Source: Clostridium cellulovorans 743B
GTDB taxonomy: Bacteria; Bacillota; Clostridia; Clostridiales; Clostridiaceae
Length of the DNA stretch: 64,000 nt
NCBI RefSeq assembly: GCF_000145275.1
Contig: NC_014393.1
Location: 1,054,001-1,118,000, forward strand
Reading direction: 5' to 3'
A model generated the notes under the pieces. It did no database searches, was not told the origin of the DNA, and saw only the letters and a program-made list of their open reading frames with translations. The translations under genes and the position numbers were made by a program. This document shows positions 63,848 through 64,000 of this stretch, piece by piece; position 1 is the first letter of the stretch; each line of letters opens with the position of its first letter.

Positions 63848-64000
63848 TTATCCCTCTAGCCTATACTTACTTGGAGAACATCCGATGGCCTTAATAAATT
63901 CTCTATTAAAATAACTTATATTATTAAAGCCAACATTTCTAGCGATATCAGCTATTTTCCAATCAGTTTCTGTTAGCAGAGTGCAACTCTGTAATATTCT
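63848..64000 (-). CDS. AraC-family regulator, C-terminal fragment (window edge)
   Basis: Only the last 50 codons are in the window. They read as the second HTH of AraC/XylS regulators (DWKIADIARNVGFNNISYFNREFIKAIGCSPSKYR). The gene runs off the right edge on the minus strand. It might control the CARDB genes, but only position suggests this. Confidence 0.85.
   Translation of the reverse strand, partial: RILQSCTLLTETDWKIADIARNVGFNNISYFNREFIKAIGCSPSKYRLEG

Overview
The window is AT-rich, gene-dense DNA with strong AGGAGG-type ribosome binding sites. It carries spore-coat and spore-cortex type proteins, secreted plant-cell-wall hydrolases (PL9 pectate lyase, two GH5 endoglucanases, a CE12 rhamnogalacturonan acetylesterase) and typical low-GC Firmicute regulators. 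This points to an endospore-forming, plant-polysaccharide-degrading Clostridium (cluster I, in the style of C. cellulovorans). The assignment is inferred from gene content; no rRNA or tRNA gene was seen.

Layout. 0-2 kb: SleC-like and LysM wall-binding proteins (minus). 2.0-2.2 kb: transposase debris. 2.4-5.9 kb: a two-gene ABC exporter. 6-7.4 kb: thpR and a split CotF-like spore coat pair. 7.5-7.7 kb: a broken copy of a HAD gene whose intact copy lies 12 kb away. 7.8-11.7 kb: a Fur-controlled ferric-siderophore ABC operon. 12.7-14.1 kb: pectate lyase. 14.8-19.1 kb: a lanthipeptide-type RiPP locus. 19.4-23.9 kb: small-molecule enzymes (two HADs, DTW protein, SDR, methyltransferase, GNAT). 24-25.1 kb: an intact IS982-family insertion with a 7-bp target duplication. 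25.3-29.7 kb: small membrane protein, soluble chemotaxis-type protein, KASIII-like protein and acyl-CoA ligase. 30-42.5 kb: exopolysaccharide locus. 42.6-47.3 kb: BceRS-BceAB antimicrobial-peptide detoxification module. 48-50.3 kb: GH5 cellulase with two CBM17/28-like modules. 50.6-54.9 kb: secreted C39-like protease with PPC repeats, lipoprotein acetolactate decarboxylase, deoD. 55-59 kb: exonuclease-BRCT, MerR regulator, LPxTG-anchored CE12 esterase. 59-64 kb: GH5 cellulase with a large operator-rich leader, tandem CARDB proteins and the end of an AraC regulator.

The most interesting system is the RiPP locus. It has a full-length LanM whose dehydratase active site is intact but whose LanC-like cyclase domain has lost all three zinc ligands (Cys to Ser, Cys to Ser, His to Asn). 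Next come a flavodoxin-fold oxidoreductase and two tandemly duplicated precursors with near-identical leaders and Thr/Ser-rich, Cys-poor cores. The inference is a pathway that dehydrates Thr/Ser and perhaps reduces the product to D-residues, rather than making normal lanthionine rings. Other points worth checking are a MerR-type promoter with a 19-bp spacer between a merR gene and the esterase, a perfect BceR-type operator before bceAB, cre-like sites and a 110-bp tandem repeat before the second cellulase, paired 16-bp palindromes at an HTH gene, a family of about 100-bp imperfect palindromes, and a duplicated leader before two exopolysaccharide transcription units.
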